Shown here: one piece after another, positions 44,865 through 57,610 of the stretch
Position numbering within the stretch: position 1 is the first letter of the stretch
Layout of the letters: each line of letters starts with the position of its first letter
Assembly (NCBI GenBank): GCA_003864495.1
Contig: ML133388.1
Coordinates: 2,356,738 to 2,420,737 of the forward strand
Direction of reading: 5' to 3'
Origin: Nemopilema nomurai
Taxonomy: Eukaryota > Cnidaria > Scyphozoa > Rhizostomeae > Rhizostomatidae
DNA length: 64,000 nucleotides
Position numbers and translations under genes: made by a program
The notes under the pieces: generated by a model
Seen by the model: only the letters and a program-made list of their open reading frames with translations
Databases searched by the model: none
Told to the model about the DNA's origin: nothing

Positions 44865-47800
44865 ATGGAAAACTTTGCAAGAGCAGGAATTGCACTGATT
44901 GGCATTGGTAGGGCTGGAACAATTCACATCAACAACTGCATCTCCAATAGGCGAGTTGATCTCAAATATGTTATTGATATAGACGTTGAGAAAGCGAACA
45001 AGTATGTTGCAGAATTCAACCTGGAACGGACAAGAGTATGCCTGCCAAGCGAATTTGATTCTGTGTTGGGTATGAAATGGCTAATCTTTTCTTTCAATCA
45101 ATGTTGGCACTGGTAAAAGTATTATGATCATCCGATTGAACTTCCGGTTCCCCAGAGGAGCTTATAAGTGGCATAAATGGCACATGATCCCTTGCTTCAA
45201 TGCATAAATGGCACATGATCCCTGGTAAAAGAACGAAATATAGTATAGAAAAAAAAAGTAATATTGTGATTTAGAAATATAACATTGAGTGTACAGAAGA
45301 GTTAACTAGAGTGGTTTTATCGAAATTCTATTGGGAGTCAGTTTGTTCAACTTTAAAAGGTTCCTCGGGGAGTATTAATAGCATAGCCAGGGAGCAAGTT
45401 GGAGTGTCACCCCTAAGGGTAAAAAGAAAGATGATGGCCCAATAGTAATTCCACATGAGGGCTTTATTGCGGCTAGCCTTCTGCGCAACCTTTCTCGTGC
45501 AAAACATATTTGCATTAATTTGGACTTATTACGGCTTAATGTTTCATCCAACTTAAGACACAATGAAACTTGCTTTCAATTTGTTCTCTTTTAAGCGGGC
45601 ACCAGTCACCCTTGCTTTTAGTAACATCGTTCAAGCTTTTTATTTGCTATTGTTTACTTGCTGTCTTCATGCTTTGACAACATTGCCAAGCAAATAGCCA
45701 TGTGCCCCTTGTACAAATTTGGTCATATAGCCTGGGGGTGCTTGTTTGAAATTATCAAAGCGTTTTCAAGAAGACCTTGTTGAATTTAGCTTAAATGCAA
45801 ACCTTAGTTCTAATCATTGTAGAAGAAAGTGCTAAATTATAATTCGAAATGCAGCAAGCCCTTGCTGACTTCATTTATCAGGTCATAAAACTTTGAGGGC
45901 ATGTCACAGCTCGTTTTGGCTCGACCAGGGTTCATTCCATGTCATGTTGCTTTGAGAAAATTCTTGTGGGATGGCTTTGAGATTGGAATCACTTCTCAGC
46001 AGTATTAGGTCTTGATAATAAGGCTTTTGTTGGATGCGCTTCAAATTGACCATTATGGGTTAGAGTTGGCTAGCATTAATTAGTAAATCTGACAGCATTA
46101 ACAGCCTAATCTTATTAACATTGTCACAATTGTAGTCATCATTCATAAGACCTATTCTCAGTGGATTGGGTTGGGGTGACTTGTAGCAAATTTCCAATCA
46201 GCATATCAAAATCAATGGAATTATCAATTTTAAGTTTGTGCAAGTCCTCTCTGATTTTATGCACCCACCTTCGACATGATCTTACCTTCCTAGCCTCCCC
46301 TTTCAATCGGGAGCCTGTCAGACATAGTTACAAAAGATAACCTTTCGTAGTCAAGTGGCTTGTCCAATCATGCATGGCATTGAATCCCTTAGGCCTCTAG
46401 CACCTTCATCAGCTTCCAGTTCATTTGAAATTTCTGCTTTTTCCATTTTTGACTGTCACGATTTTTAGATATATCTGACTTTTGTCATAGTACCCAAAGA
46501 AAGTGAACAATGCAGTCAACATAAGTATTTAACAAGGCATAAGGCACATATCTTTCCTATTATTTTGCTTTACACATCGTGCTTACATTCAATGATAAAC
46601 TACTTTCTGTTGGAAGTCTGGAATGCAATAGAAGAAAGAAGTTTAATAGGCCAATGGCTTTACATGGTTCACTTGTAACCCACAACTAATTCATGTCAGC
46701 TGGTTATACTTCGCTGAAAAAAGAAAACCATCACCATGTCAACCTTTATAGGAACCATGATAAGAAACTTTAAGGTCAAATTAAAACAAAGGTGTATTTG
46801 CGTAGATAGTGAACTGTGGATTTTAAAGGGTAGTGATGTAGCTCAGTAGTTATACAAAAAGAGAGTTAGAAGTCAGAAATTGATGGCTCAGAGCCTGTGT
46901 TTGTTATTCCTTAAAGTCAACAAGTAATTTATTGCAAATTAACAGCCTTCATCACATACTACTTTGTACAAAACAAAATTTGTAAAAATTTAGATTTTTG
47001 TTGACATTATTTTCATGTTGTTATAATTTAGGGTATTCCTTACAAATGAACAAATAATTATTACACTTGATATTTTTTTAAAGAAGAAAGTCTAAAAAAT
47101 TTTGTTGCCCTTTCATGTATTCTCTCCTATATTTTTCTGTATTCCTACCTAGAACAAGACCGTTCCAAAGTTGTTTTATATATATAATGTTCATTTTGGG
47201 TAAGAGGAGGAAAACAAATTGTGGGAATTTCATACCTCAATTTTGAAAATGTTTTTTCTTACAGCGGATCCAAATTTGCATGGAGTTATAATTGCAACCA
47301 TTACAAGTACACATGAAGACTATGTCTTGAAGTGTCTTTCCGCAGGGAAAGCTGTGTTCTGTGAGAAACCTCTTGCTGAATCCTATGAAGGAACAGGTAT
47401 GAAATCCTAAGAATGATTACTTGGATCAATAACCTTAGATTACTGAGATTGGAGACTGTGGCAAGATTTCTTTCAACTTGAAGGCCTATAAAGGAAGAAG
47501 ATGGTTACAAGAAGGAATTCCAAAGTTCCGTTGATTGAAAAATCCAGATTTAATGGTTTTCTCAAATAAAAGTCTGAGAATTCACAACAACAACAACAAC
47601 TATCATGGCCATAGCAAGAGTGTTTGATTTAGATTTTGAATCGCAAAGTTGTATTTCGTTTCAATAGTTTTTATAAGCGGTACCATAATGGAACCAAGAG
47701 ATCATACTCCTAACCGCCCCCCTCCCACATATCAGCTCATTCTAAGTTGCGCTTGAGGTTTCAACTTGACATGCTTCGAGATTTTCACCTATTTTATATA

Positions 47801-48515
47801 AAGAAAGATTTGTTTTTTATGTGTAGAGAAGTGCTACAAGATTGCTGAAGAGAAAGGTGTCCCTTTGCTGTGTGCATTCAATCGGAGATTCGACCCCACT
47901 CACAGCAAGGTCAGAGATGAAGTAAAAGCTGGAAAGGTAGGCCAACTACAAGTTATTAAAACATGCAGCCGTGATTCGCCGTTCCCTCCGCTAGCATACT
48001 TGAAAATTTCGCACGGCATTTTCCATGACTGTGGCATTCACGATATTGATTTGATTATGTGGATCGCGCGCGAAAAACCGTCTGTCGTCAGTGCAATGGG
48101 GCATGCATTCAACAGCGACATCGCGAACATGGATGACGTAGACACCGTTGCCATAACGATGAAGTTCCCAAGCGGCCTTCTGGCAATGATAGACCTGAGC
48201 CGGCTGGCTACGTATGGCTACGACCAGCGCTTGGAAGTGTTTGGCAGCAACGGTATGTTGGAGAGCAAGAATCCCTCCAAGTCCTCAGTTTGTTTCTCGG
48301 ATGGAAACGCCATTGCTTGCGATATACTGGAGTTCTCGTTCAACACTAGGTATGCTCAGGGTTATCGCAGGGAGCTCGATCATTTTATAGATGTCTTGGT
48401 AAAAGGAGAGAAGGTGTCGGTTAGCTCAGAGGACACGCTAAGTGCCTGCAAGGTGGCCCAGGCTTGCGAAGATTCATTCCGATCCGGGAAGCCTGTTAGC
48501 CTCTCATGGGACTAG
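44865..48515 (+). CDS. Gfo/Idh/MocA oxidoreductase, inositol 2-dehydrogenase-like, 3 exons, 341 residues
   Basis: Likely an NAD-dependent cytosolic dehydrogenase oxidising myo-inositol or a related polyol or sugar; the substrate is inferred. Exons: 44865-45069, 47265-47396, 47827-48515 (TAG 48513-48515); junctions are phase 1, GT-AG. Visible: the Rossmann loop G13-I-G-R-A-G18, acidic residues in VIDID (38-40) that fit NAD rather than NADP, the family motif EKP (102-104), and D180 with H184 in HDCGIHDID. Lys103, Asp180 and His184 match the catalytic Lys-Asp-His set of bacterial IolG. Length is normal for the family (about 340). An in-frame ATG at 44829 would add 12 residues, but its first 25 bases lie in the mobile element end, and the 44865 start sits where family members begin. 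Intron 1 is 2.2 kb, intron 2 is 430 bp. Confidence 0.92.
45070..47264 (+). other. Intron 1 of the oxidoreductase gene
   Basis: No coding content is recognised. It contains a 21-bp direct repeat (GCATAAATGGCACATGATCCC) at 45171-45191 and 45202-45222, 31 bp apart. Confidence 0.75.
45171..45222. repeat. Direct repeat, two 21-bp copies, 31-bp period
   Basis: Identical 21-base copies at 45171-45191 and 45202-45222, about 100 bp downstream of the exon 1 donor. Confidence 0.92.
47584..47600. repeat. CAA microsatellite
   Basis: ACAACAACAACAACAAC in intron 2 of the oxidoreductase gene. Confidence 0.95.
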
Positions 48516-48589
48516 ATGTTTTCCACGTGGAGCCTCTCCTGGGACTAGATGTTTTCCACGTTGAGCCTCTCATGGGACTAGATGTTATC
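48498..48589. repeat. 33-bp tandem repeat across the stop codon of the oxidoreductase gene
   Basis: Units at 48498-48530, 48531-48563 and a partial at 48564-48589 share AGCCTCTC-TGGGACTAGATG. The first unit encodes the last residues SLSWD and the TAG. Later units lie in the 3' UTR and, being 33 bp, keep the same frame with another TAG each. Confidence 0.95.
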
Positions 48590-48606
48590 CTCCTTGGTGT
48601 ATCTTT

Positions 48607-48612
48607 AATAAA
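48607..48612 (+). promoter_or_regulatory. Polyadenylation signal of the oxidoreductase gene
   Basis: AATAAA lies 92 bases after the stop codon, directly after the 33-bp repeats, a normal distance for a short 3' UTR. Confidence 0.6.
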
Positions 48613-48953
48613 AGCTAGAATTATTATTCTGAATTGTAAGTTAGCTATAAAGAACTTTCCATGTGTTAACTACGTAATGATTATATGTTAATCGCAGCGA
48701 ACTTGTAGTCAATTTGCAACAAAAGAGTCCTCATACTCACCAAAAAAGTCAGTTTGTTAGTTGTGGTAGCCTAGATAACAGGGACAGGTTCCTCATAGAT
48801 TACAAATAGCACTGTATTATTTGATCATGATCAGTCGATGAAGGAGATGACTTGTAGCCTCTTTCATATTCGTCTCTCTGATGCTCCATCCCGTGTGCCG
48901 TGGTCCTTTAGTTGCTCCCAGTTTACGAGCCAACCTGCGTACCAATGGCCTCT

Positions 48954-49280
48954 TCATGACGCCGTGTTTGCGAGGTAGTACTTCAGCATTTCAGAATTCT
49001 TCTTCATGTTTATTCCTATTCCAAAACTCAACCTTTTGTTAAACGGCACGATTTGACGAGAGTGGTGCGAAAGTAATGTCATTACCGATTCTTCTTTAGG
49101 CGTTACAGTCGCATAATTATTCGTATTTTCGCCCGTATCAAGACGGTCTTCGTCTTCTGTACTAAAAGAGGATTTGAAGTCTCTTATCGCCGTCTCGATC
49201 TGCCAAAATAATGTTTCTGTTATAGAATTTCTCCCAGCTCTTTGTGACTTCAATACTCCTTCTTTAACCGCGTGTGCCAT
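48954..49280 (-). CDS. Possible small single-exon gene, unknown protein of 108 residues
   Basis: The frame runs from ATG at 49280 down to TGA at 48954-48956. The product is polar and protein-like in composition, with a likely helix near residues 19-38 (ITETLFWQIETAIRDF), an acidic middle (STEDEDRLDTGE) and a basic C-terminal part (PFNKRLSFGIGINMKKNSE). There is no signal peptide or membrane segment. I recognise no family. In favour: length above most chance frames in this A+T-rich region, and GCGCAGGCGCC plus AAAATGGCGG 170-195 bases upstream. Against: weak start context (T at -3), no homology, no clear polyadenylation site. It could also be a terminal exon of a longer gene. Confidence 0.35.
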   Translation of the reverse strand: MAHAVKEGVLKSQRAGRNSITETLFWQIETAIRDFKSSFSTEDEDRLDTGENTNNYATVTPKEESVMTLLSHHSRQIVPFNKRLSFGIGINMKKNSEMLKYYLANTAS

Positions 49281-49448
49281 TCAAGGTATCCGCACTGAGC
49301 CAAGCAGGCCTCACTGATAACACGGATGGCTGATTCGCTACTGAAACGGTTACAATTAACATCTTGGCCACGGAATTATACTAAAGCTTTTTTCCATTTG
49401 CCCAGATTAAGCCATTTTGCAGAACACTTTTAATTGGTTGTCAGGAAC

Positions 49449-49473
49449 TGCGCAGGCGCCTGCAAAATGGCGG
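49449..49473 (-). promoter_or_regulatory. NRF1-like and YY1-like motif pair, candidate promoter
   Basis: TGCGCAGGCGCCTG is followed four bases later by AAAATGGCGG. The first is close to the NRF1 palindrome with a G in place of the central pyrimidine; the second fits the YY1 core found at animal promoters. It lies upstream of the minus-strand frame starting at 49280. Confidence 0.35.
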
Positions 49474-51800
49474 AATTTTGAGAAAGGGAATTTTGAGCGA
49501 AAGTTTGCTTATTTGCTTCTGGGGACCATTTGAGGAGCAAGCAGCACTGAGCGAGATTCGCAAAGTGTTCAGCAGTGCTACATAAAATGTTTACCGTATT
49601 TGACTAGTGATTTCTTCCTGATTCTGAGTTTAAAGATAGGCTTAAGTTAATCATAGTTGTTGGTTGTATAGACCTGGGCCATTATGATGTTAACGTTGCT
49701 AGACTATATTGATTGCCCAAAACTTTTGATGGATTTGGGAGACTTTAAAGAATCTAGCCCTTCTCCTCCCTGTAGCTGCTCTCTCTTTAACCATAGGAAA
49801 ACTGTGCAAGTACTAATTGTTCATGAATATTACCTAAATGTGGTGTGAAAAAGATACCTTCTACTTTAAATGGTGCCCGGATAGTCTATGTATCTGTAAT
49901 GCCCTAATCATGTTCCTTGTCGCATATTTGAATATAGTAATTATTGGCTAGGACAATCGCTCGACGGCTCTTCATAGATATAACTGAAATTTCGTGGTCA
50001 TAGTTGGTGGGTCTCATCGGAGAAAACATTGAGTAATTAAGTCCACAACGGTGTCTGCCCTTGGTGATATCCAGCGATCAGCTGGTAGGACTTCTCGATT
50101 GCTCGACTATTCCCATTAGCATTGCAGACTTAATCCAACCATACTGAACAGTAATCGGCAACCCCGCACTGAAAGGGAATTACTAATGAGCTACTTCTAC
50201 TGTTCCTGCAAAGAACGCACGTGCGCAGTACGCTAAACTTTAGTTCGAATGTCGTGGTAAATTAAAGATTCAATTCAACTCGCTCAATTCTATTGTAGCT
50301 TAGGCCATCTGTCGCCCTTTGTTTGGCACGATATGGAAAATGAAACTCGAGTTTGCTCGGTACTATAGAACGTATTTTGTGGTGGATTTCCTCGTTTTTC
50401 TTTACATTCTCCATGTTGCTATACTGTTTTGTTATGCCAATAGTGGCTGTGGCAGATAAACCACTGAAATAATGAAATTTGTGTATTGATTCGTAAAAGG
50501 CTATCTCGACTACAACAAAGAGCATATGGTGTGAAAGATCCTGCCGTGTGGCGTAAAATCGCCTAAATTTCTTTTTTGTCTTAATTCATTGCAATCTATA
50601 TCTTTTTGTCATTTTCGTTGATGCGGTACCCGCATCCAATGTCTTCCAATCTAACCGCACCCAAAGAAACGGAGGAGGAAGGGATATATGCCATCGAACT
50701 CTGCCAGTGAATAAATTAGCATTCTTTTTTAAATCAGATATAAAATATAACTACAATATGCTTAGCCTCCTTTTTGTTGTCAAGGCAACAATCAGTACGA
50801 GGCTTTCATAAGCAATGTGCGTTTGAATCTCAATATTTTTAGACTTGTATTTATTTGACAAGTGCATGTGATTTCTTGATTAATGTCTTCTAATTTAACC
50901 AATATTCGTTGCGAACAGGCATCATGCTTCAAGGATGTGTATTGGGTATAAACACAGCCTCGGTGTCAGAGTCATAAAGCCTCTATCCGATGTAATGACG
51001 CGACACGGATGTTGCAACAAAGTCCTATCAGAAGTTCGGCAACCAGAGAAATTCAACGTTTAAATGCTTGCCTGATATCCAACCTGGGTTGATTTTATAC
51101 AAGAAGGATTGCACTCAAGCACAAGTTTTATATTGCAACAGGCTTCATCGATAGAATCCTGTCTAGATGCATCTTTTAAAAGTGAAGAATCTCTCAGTGT
51201 CAAGTGACCTATATGCGTCGTTATGCACCAGTATGATAACTATGTAATGAGAACAAATGGCCTATCCCTACAATAAATGTAAGAATGCAATGAATGTGAA
51301 TGATATATAGCCCTTTTGTCAACCTGTGCAGATGAGTCAATAAAGCTCTCAAGAAATCCCCTATCAGCGTGGCTGACGTAATAATTTTACACAGGTGGAA
51401 AGCCGTTGATGAAGCCAGTTTACAATATGCTGTCATGTATGTTGCCCTCCACTTTATTTTGGCGTATAGACGCATTGTTGTCCGTTTGAGATTCATACAA
51501 ACAAGCTGGTGAATTTTCCATTAGGCCACTTATTGTTCTTTATATCGCAACAAGGCATTGTGTGTTTTCATGGGTCTGGTCGCCTCTGCATCCAGACGCA
51601 TTCTGCAAATAAACAAAGAGGCCGCCTGGCAGATGTTTTTTCATCAAAATGAAACATGGGTTTGAATAGGCCTAAAACATGGCGGCCATGCATCTAATAA
51701 TCGTTGCTAAGGTCATTCCAAAAATGTGAATTAGACTGCCACGCCCGATAACCCACCTTAATTTAATTGTTTTATGAGGGATCTTTATTTGCTGATGAGT
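49474..51800. other. Intergenic stretch, nothing recognised
   Basis: Short frames at 50262-50525 and 51221-51496 (minus strand) have no recognisable similarity. A YY1-like AACATGGCGGCCATG sits near 51676-51690. Confidence 0.5.
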
Positions 51801-51819
51801 TTTTCGGCAGAGATAGCGT

Positions 51820-51920
51820 TCTTTGGTTTACAAGACGCGCGGCGGCCCTATAATTTGCGGCCGCGGGCAATGAGCCAGCTGATTTGGAAACGAAAACGTG
51901 ATGAAACTCTCGTCTTCTTT
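51820..51920. promoter_or_regulatory. Short CpG-rich patch
   Basis: GACGCGCGGCGGCCC and GCGGCCGCGGGC occur within 50 bp in an otherwise A+T-rich setting, together with overlapping frames on both strands (51774-52145 plus, 51772-52026 minus). It could be a promoter or the edge of an inserted element. No gene is assigned. Confidence 0.25.
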
Positions 51921-52661
51921 CATCATGAGGCGAGAAATCTCTCACGCCGAATTTCACACCTCGGTCGACTCGCTTGCTTAATATTTGCTTTTCGTTTAAG
52001 TACGAGAATGTGTTGCAAGCGATCATTTAATTTTAATCCGCTCTGCTTTGTCAAACGCACAATCAGAGTATGGTTGGTTCGGGCAGAGGTGTTAATGAGC
52101 CTTCACGTATTGTCTCGGTATTTTTGTCGCTTTGATTTTCGGTAACTACAATCTCGTTTCATTGTTTAAAAGTGCCGAAAAAAGGAATGGCTTTGGTCGT
52201 TTTCGCAATCTTCTTTGTTATCTTGTCGCCTGCATTTTCGGTATCTTTCGTTCCATTTTTCGGACGCTCCTAAAATTATCACTTAGTAGCTACTTTCTTT
52301 TCTACCGACGTTAGATTAAACTCGAGCGATAACGAGAACAACTTCAATCAGCGGAATCATTTTGAATTGATTGATTGATAAAAAGGTTATCTTTGTGCAA
52401 TATCTGTACAGAATATCTTTTGAAGAAAATGTTATTAAAGACCCAGTACTAGCTAACAAAAAAATTGTGGTTTATAAGGAATTTACACAAGTAATTGAAT
52501 CGCGATAATTGAAATGGCTCAAAATAAGGTAACTTTTTTTGCCTTTTCCCGACTAATTAGAAAAACTCATTAGAGCTAACATTTGAGCTTGAATAGGCTG
52601 TCTGCATTAACAGTAATTTAAGGGAATAACTTATTCAAATGGGCTCAGACAGGCAGAAGGA

Positions 52662-52676
52662 GGGGGGGGGGGGGGG
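52662..52676. repeat. Poly-G run (15 G)
   Basis: Fifteen consecutive G residues; the length may be inexact. Confidence 0.95.
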
Positions 52677-55600
52677 ACTGCAAAATTTTCGTACATTCAA
52701 GCCCTCAAAAATTGATAAGGTTACAATAGCCATTTCTTTAGAAGAAACTGTAAACATTTTACTGTTAAAGCTACCATAAAGAGTCTCTGAAAGGAGCATG
52801 GATCGTTTTTAGAGTAGGGAAAAGCCTACACATCCACTATTGTTGGGCGTGACCACTTTCATTGTCTCAATAGGATTGGTATCTCTTGTAGACAAAGACT
52901 TTGCATTCCGAAACTTACTGAATGTGTTTTTTTCATATTAATATTTTATTCCTTTGTGCGATTGTAAAATAACTGGACTTGGTTTGTCTAAATTTTGTGT
53001 AATCAGCTTCTTCGAAACAAAAGCTAGAACCTGATAACTCAATTACCTGGTTTCAAGAGCTTCATGGAAACTTCTCTTTGTTTCTAATTATTGATTGGTA
53101 ACATATCTAAAGTATTCAAAGCGTCTTGGAGCGGTAAATGTTTCTGAAATAACTCTGCATTGATTGGTTTTACATTGTTATGATATCCGTGCAAGTTTGT
53201 GTATGATTTTCTGTTAAAAATTAATTAAGATTCATACATTTTTAATATTGTTTTTTAAGGATTTTCTTTACCGATGAACATTTGATAGCCTCCCTTTTTA
53301 GCGATTAAAATATACTCTTAAAGGAAATAATATGGTCCCTGGATTATATCATTAGGTTGAGATGTGACTTTTATGCATCAAGTAAACAGGTAATGAAGAA
53401 ACTCTCAACTGAAGTTTTCAAGTCAGTTTGAATTTTCTTTTATTGGAAGTTATATTATCCTTCAATGCATGTACATTTTAGTTTTTGAATACCTTAAAGT
53501 TGAGATTGATTGGCAAAAATTGCTATATCAGAGTTCGACTAAAATATACAATTTTAAAGACTGTATAACGACAAGAAAGATATAGCTAACCGTAATTGAT
53601 TACCCGTTATTAAAACGAAAATAAATTTATTCTTTGGTAAAGGTATCAAACCTTCTGTCATAAAACGCTCTGAAATCAGTTGACCTTCGCTTTATAGATA
53701 ATTTAGCAACTTTAATCTTTTTCCCTCTTTCATCTAAGTTTCTTTTCTAGTACGAATTTTCCGAGCCTTGACGCAAATATTTGTATTATAAAGTATGATT
53801 TCTCATTCTATGATTTGTAGTATTCATTTAGTTTTGTGTACCGGTAGTGCGTATGTTTAAAAAAGGACGAAATTGAGTAATTCGAACGCGTCATGCTATG
53901 ACCAGATGTGACGAACTGTGCTTTGAAAACGTCGTTTTATTAACCAAATTTCTTGAACAAAGTCATGTTTTAGGCACACCGTTTTTCATCCTCCTCCACC
54001 CCATGCTATACGCGGAAATACTTTTTTTATGTATTAATTATTCATAGTGTGACGTTTTACCCGCGGCTTTCATTCCTTGGCCGGCAACCGCCAGATGCTG
54101 CTATCGTGATACTTAAAACGCAGTGCTTACGACACACCGTGATGACTAGGTAACGCGTCAGATCAAAAACCGCAATACCGTTTGCGTCAGAATGGACAAA
54201 GCACCGAGCGACATCTGGGGGATTTACTTATTCAGGTGTGACCTTAGTCCGTTTATGGTCGCTTTGAATACTGTATGCGTAATTTTAGCATACTGTTACA
54301 AAGCATAAATATGTCGTACAAAAGCGTCCTATCAAATCGTGCTGGATACCCCCCGAGAAAAGCGCCCCACGAGAGGTTTTCCCTTAAGATGCACTATTCA
54401 GGACGGGAGTGTGACAAAGCTGCCAAAGTAAAACTTTCTTTCAGGGAAAGCTATTTATCTGTTGGCCCATCACCCATCCACATGTGGCGAGCTTGCCTTG
54501 ACAATTTTTTCAACTTATCCAAAACTTTCATTCAAATGGTTCCTTTTGTCTGTTAACCAAACAGATGAATCAATATCATCCTGAGTTTTAATCTTTATAT
54601 TCTAAACGCTGTATAATGAACAGTAAACAATTTAAGTTTAAAGTCTTGATTAGCGACTTTACTTTCTGCTACTGAACGCCATAACAAAGTTGCCTGGAGA
54701 TATTAGAACTATGTGAATCGCTACTGCATCATTATTTGACGTTGACTGATATACGAACATGGAAATTGTGGTCAGCAGGCCTAGGTTTCTGAATAGTTTG
54801 TTGAATCTAGGAAAGTGATATATTTGTCAAAGCTCCTGGATTAAGGTAGGAAGTTTACAATGGCGTCAATGTCTTACTTTCGACCTGGATGCCGAGTTGA
54901 CGTCAGTAGAGGCTGACCTTTTGTGTGACAAAATGGATGGGTAGGATTCTTTTTGGATCAAATTGAAGAATTCGTAAAGTATTTAGTAGATCATTATCAC
55001 GCTTTTAGTGGGAATGAAAAATATTCGATTAATAACAATAGACAGGACATTGTGGTGGAAGAAGATGTTGGGCTGCGTGACGTTTGATGAAAGTTGGCAT
55101 CTCCCCCTTTTTGGCAAAATCATGGGGACACCGAACTAGAGGCATAACTTCAAGCCATGATTTAATCTTTGATGACAGACTTTTCCTGTAGTTCTTGTAG
55201 CTTTGCTCATAAGAAAAGTAAAGATTAATCCTCGTTGTGGTATTTCACTAAAGGGCCTAGTAAGTCGTTTACAGGCAAGGTTTTCATCCTTCACCTGGGA
55301 CGTTTTCAATCCCCGAACACTGTGCATTGTTGTGAGGAAATGTACAGGTGTATATAATACAACATATTATGTTTAATAAGGACAGGCTAGATTCACATTG
55401 GCTGTCGAATATTGTTCAAGAACAATGAGGCTAAATTATTGTTATGTTTTCGTTGATTCATCCATATTCCTAAGCCAGACACTCCGCTGCTAACGGCTGG
55501 CCCCCACAGGTCTTTCCACGTGCGACAATTCTGCGCCACCTTGTCCCCTGGTACCCAGTGTTCAATTCGATCTTGTCTCTTCACCATTTGGTTGATCTCC

Positions 55601-57610
55601 CCCTCGTTGTCTCACGTCTTCACTGGCTCCTGCGCATTGGCTCTTTCCTATTACCACCTGGTTTGATACTAGTAGGTTGAACAGCATCTGAATCATACAT
55701 CTGCTCTGAACACTATCAAATCATGGAGAATTTATAATTCTTTCAAAACATCTGAATCTCAGATAGTCTTTTACTTATAGCAATTTTGGATTGTAGGCTG
55801 CTGTTACTATCAATTTTTTTCTAAATTAAGGACTTATCGGTAGTCATTATAAAATGCCGCATCTTGGATTCGCGTTCACACGTGGCTCTTGATTTTGTTA
55901 AGGAATCTCCTTTCCCCTGGTGGAGAATTCATCCCATTTTCAATATTTTCCTGCCACAAGCGTAACGTATGAGAGGCCATCTTCGTGGGAGCATTGAATG
56001 TTGGGACAGAAACTGGAAGTAAGATACAGCTTTGGTACAAATAAATGCTGAGAAAGTCGATTGAAAGGATTCGATTAATTTTGTGCACCCAAGAACTGAA
56101 GTAATTTTTTTTCAAGGTCAGCCCTCCGAGATCAGATCTCGGAACCTACCTGCCCTCTACATTTTCCAGGAAAAAATCAGATTTTGCTGGCAACGACCTT
56201 TCGTCCTTTTATCTCAATCAACGTACGACAGTGTGTTCAATGTACAGAGCAACTGTGTTCTTTCTTGTCACTTTTGATGCATTGAAACACCTCTGGAAAA
56301 TGGGGGAGGGATCTAAGTCCAACAAAGAAAATAACGACGTTTGAGGCTAAGCTTCTTGTTTTGTTAACAGCATAGTATGCGGTTATGGCTCTCTAAGTGA
56401 TAAAAGACAACGATTATTCTTTATCATATTTATGTTCAATAAAATTTTGGGGCTTCTTGACTGCATTTAAAAGAGTTTCTTTTAAGACCGCAGCCGCTTT
56501 CGGACTGCCAATGGCCCTCCCCATTGGTCCCATTCTTTTTTCTAAGCTCATTTCCGTGGCCTTTGACACCAAACAGTAATTTTCAGGCAGAAATAGCGAT
56601 TTTAATTTTGAGCAGTAATCATGGAGATCTAAGTTGGACATATGGTAGGCGTTTGGCTTATGAAACGATTGTTGCGAACAAATAAAAGGAAGACGTTTGT
56701 TATGTTGCGTAAAATTAGCCTGGCTAGATGAACGGAGGAATCAATGCTTGTGAAAAATTGCTTCATTAATCAAATTTGAATGGTATAATTGAGCGGAGGT
56801 GTTTCTAGAATTTAGCAAATGGTGAAAGAGGCAGTTGGGAATAAAGATCTTTAGAATTACGACACTTCGGAATTAGGCCATATGCCGTGTCTAATAAGGT
56901 GCTTTTGATTTATTGATTGCGTCTTAAATGGCTATTAACACTGGATAGATCATTCTGAATTACTGCGCATTTGCAAAAGGAAATCTATTTATGTTCTTTT
57001 CAAAAGTTTATTGATATAAACCAATTAGTCGGCCTTTTAGGAAAGGAAAACGATAGAAAGATTCCCTGAGGTTGACACGAGATTACAGGCAGCTAAATCT
57101 TGCACTTAGCTCTTCTTGTCTCGCAGGCGTGTCGCAAAAAATGAGCCAGTCACTAGACAACTAAGTCTCTCAAGGGCTGCGATACAATGCAGACTAAAGT
57201 GTGCGCCTTATCCTACCCACTTTCGTACATGCGTCCTTCTAGATCCTTGTGGTTGATAACACTTGTACTAAATCACCCTTATATGCATATAAATAGAACA
57301 AGTAACACGAGATGGCATAACACCATGTGAAAATCCGCTGCCTCTGGTTTGGTTGAGCCAGTGCTTTATCTTCTGTTGTTAGAGAGAATAAATAAATGCC
57401 TTCTCGCAATGGAATTCTTAAAAGTAAGGACGTCACAAAGATATGTTTTAGGAATTTTTTGAATTTGGATCCCATAACCTAATAGAGTATCAGGAAAATT
57501 GTTTATCTATGGAAATGCTCTAGAAAGTTGATCTACTTATTTGTAGGTATAAAATCTAACTGATAGAAAATACTAAGCTATCATCCAAGAGTTCCATATC
57601 ACAATCTTAG

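Noticed and set aside
46828..46910. tRNA-like A-box (TAGCTCAGTAGTTA) in the oxidoreductase intron
   Set aside because: No matching B-box, acceptor stem or anticodon arm follows; at most a decayed tRNA-derived fragment.
51774..52145. 123-residue plus-strand frame and an overlapping 84-residue minus-strand frame
   Set aside because: Overlapping frames in a CpG-rich patch with no similarity to known proteins; the patch is reported, the frames are not called genes.
56500..56580. Frame with GLPMALPIGPIL resembling the G-x-P-M-G-x-P-L-G-P motif of some reverse transcriptases
   Set aside because: The key Gly is Ala, no YxDD or other RT motifs occur nearby, and the frame is only 60 residues. Probably chance, or an unrecognisable relic.
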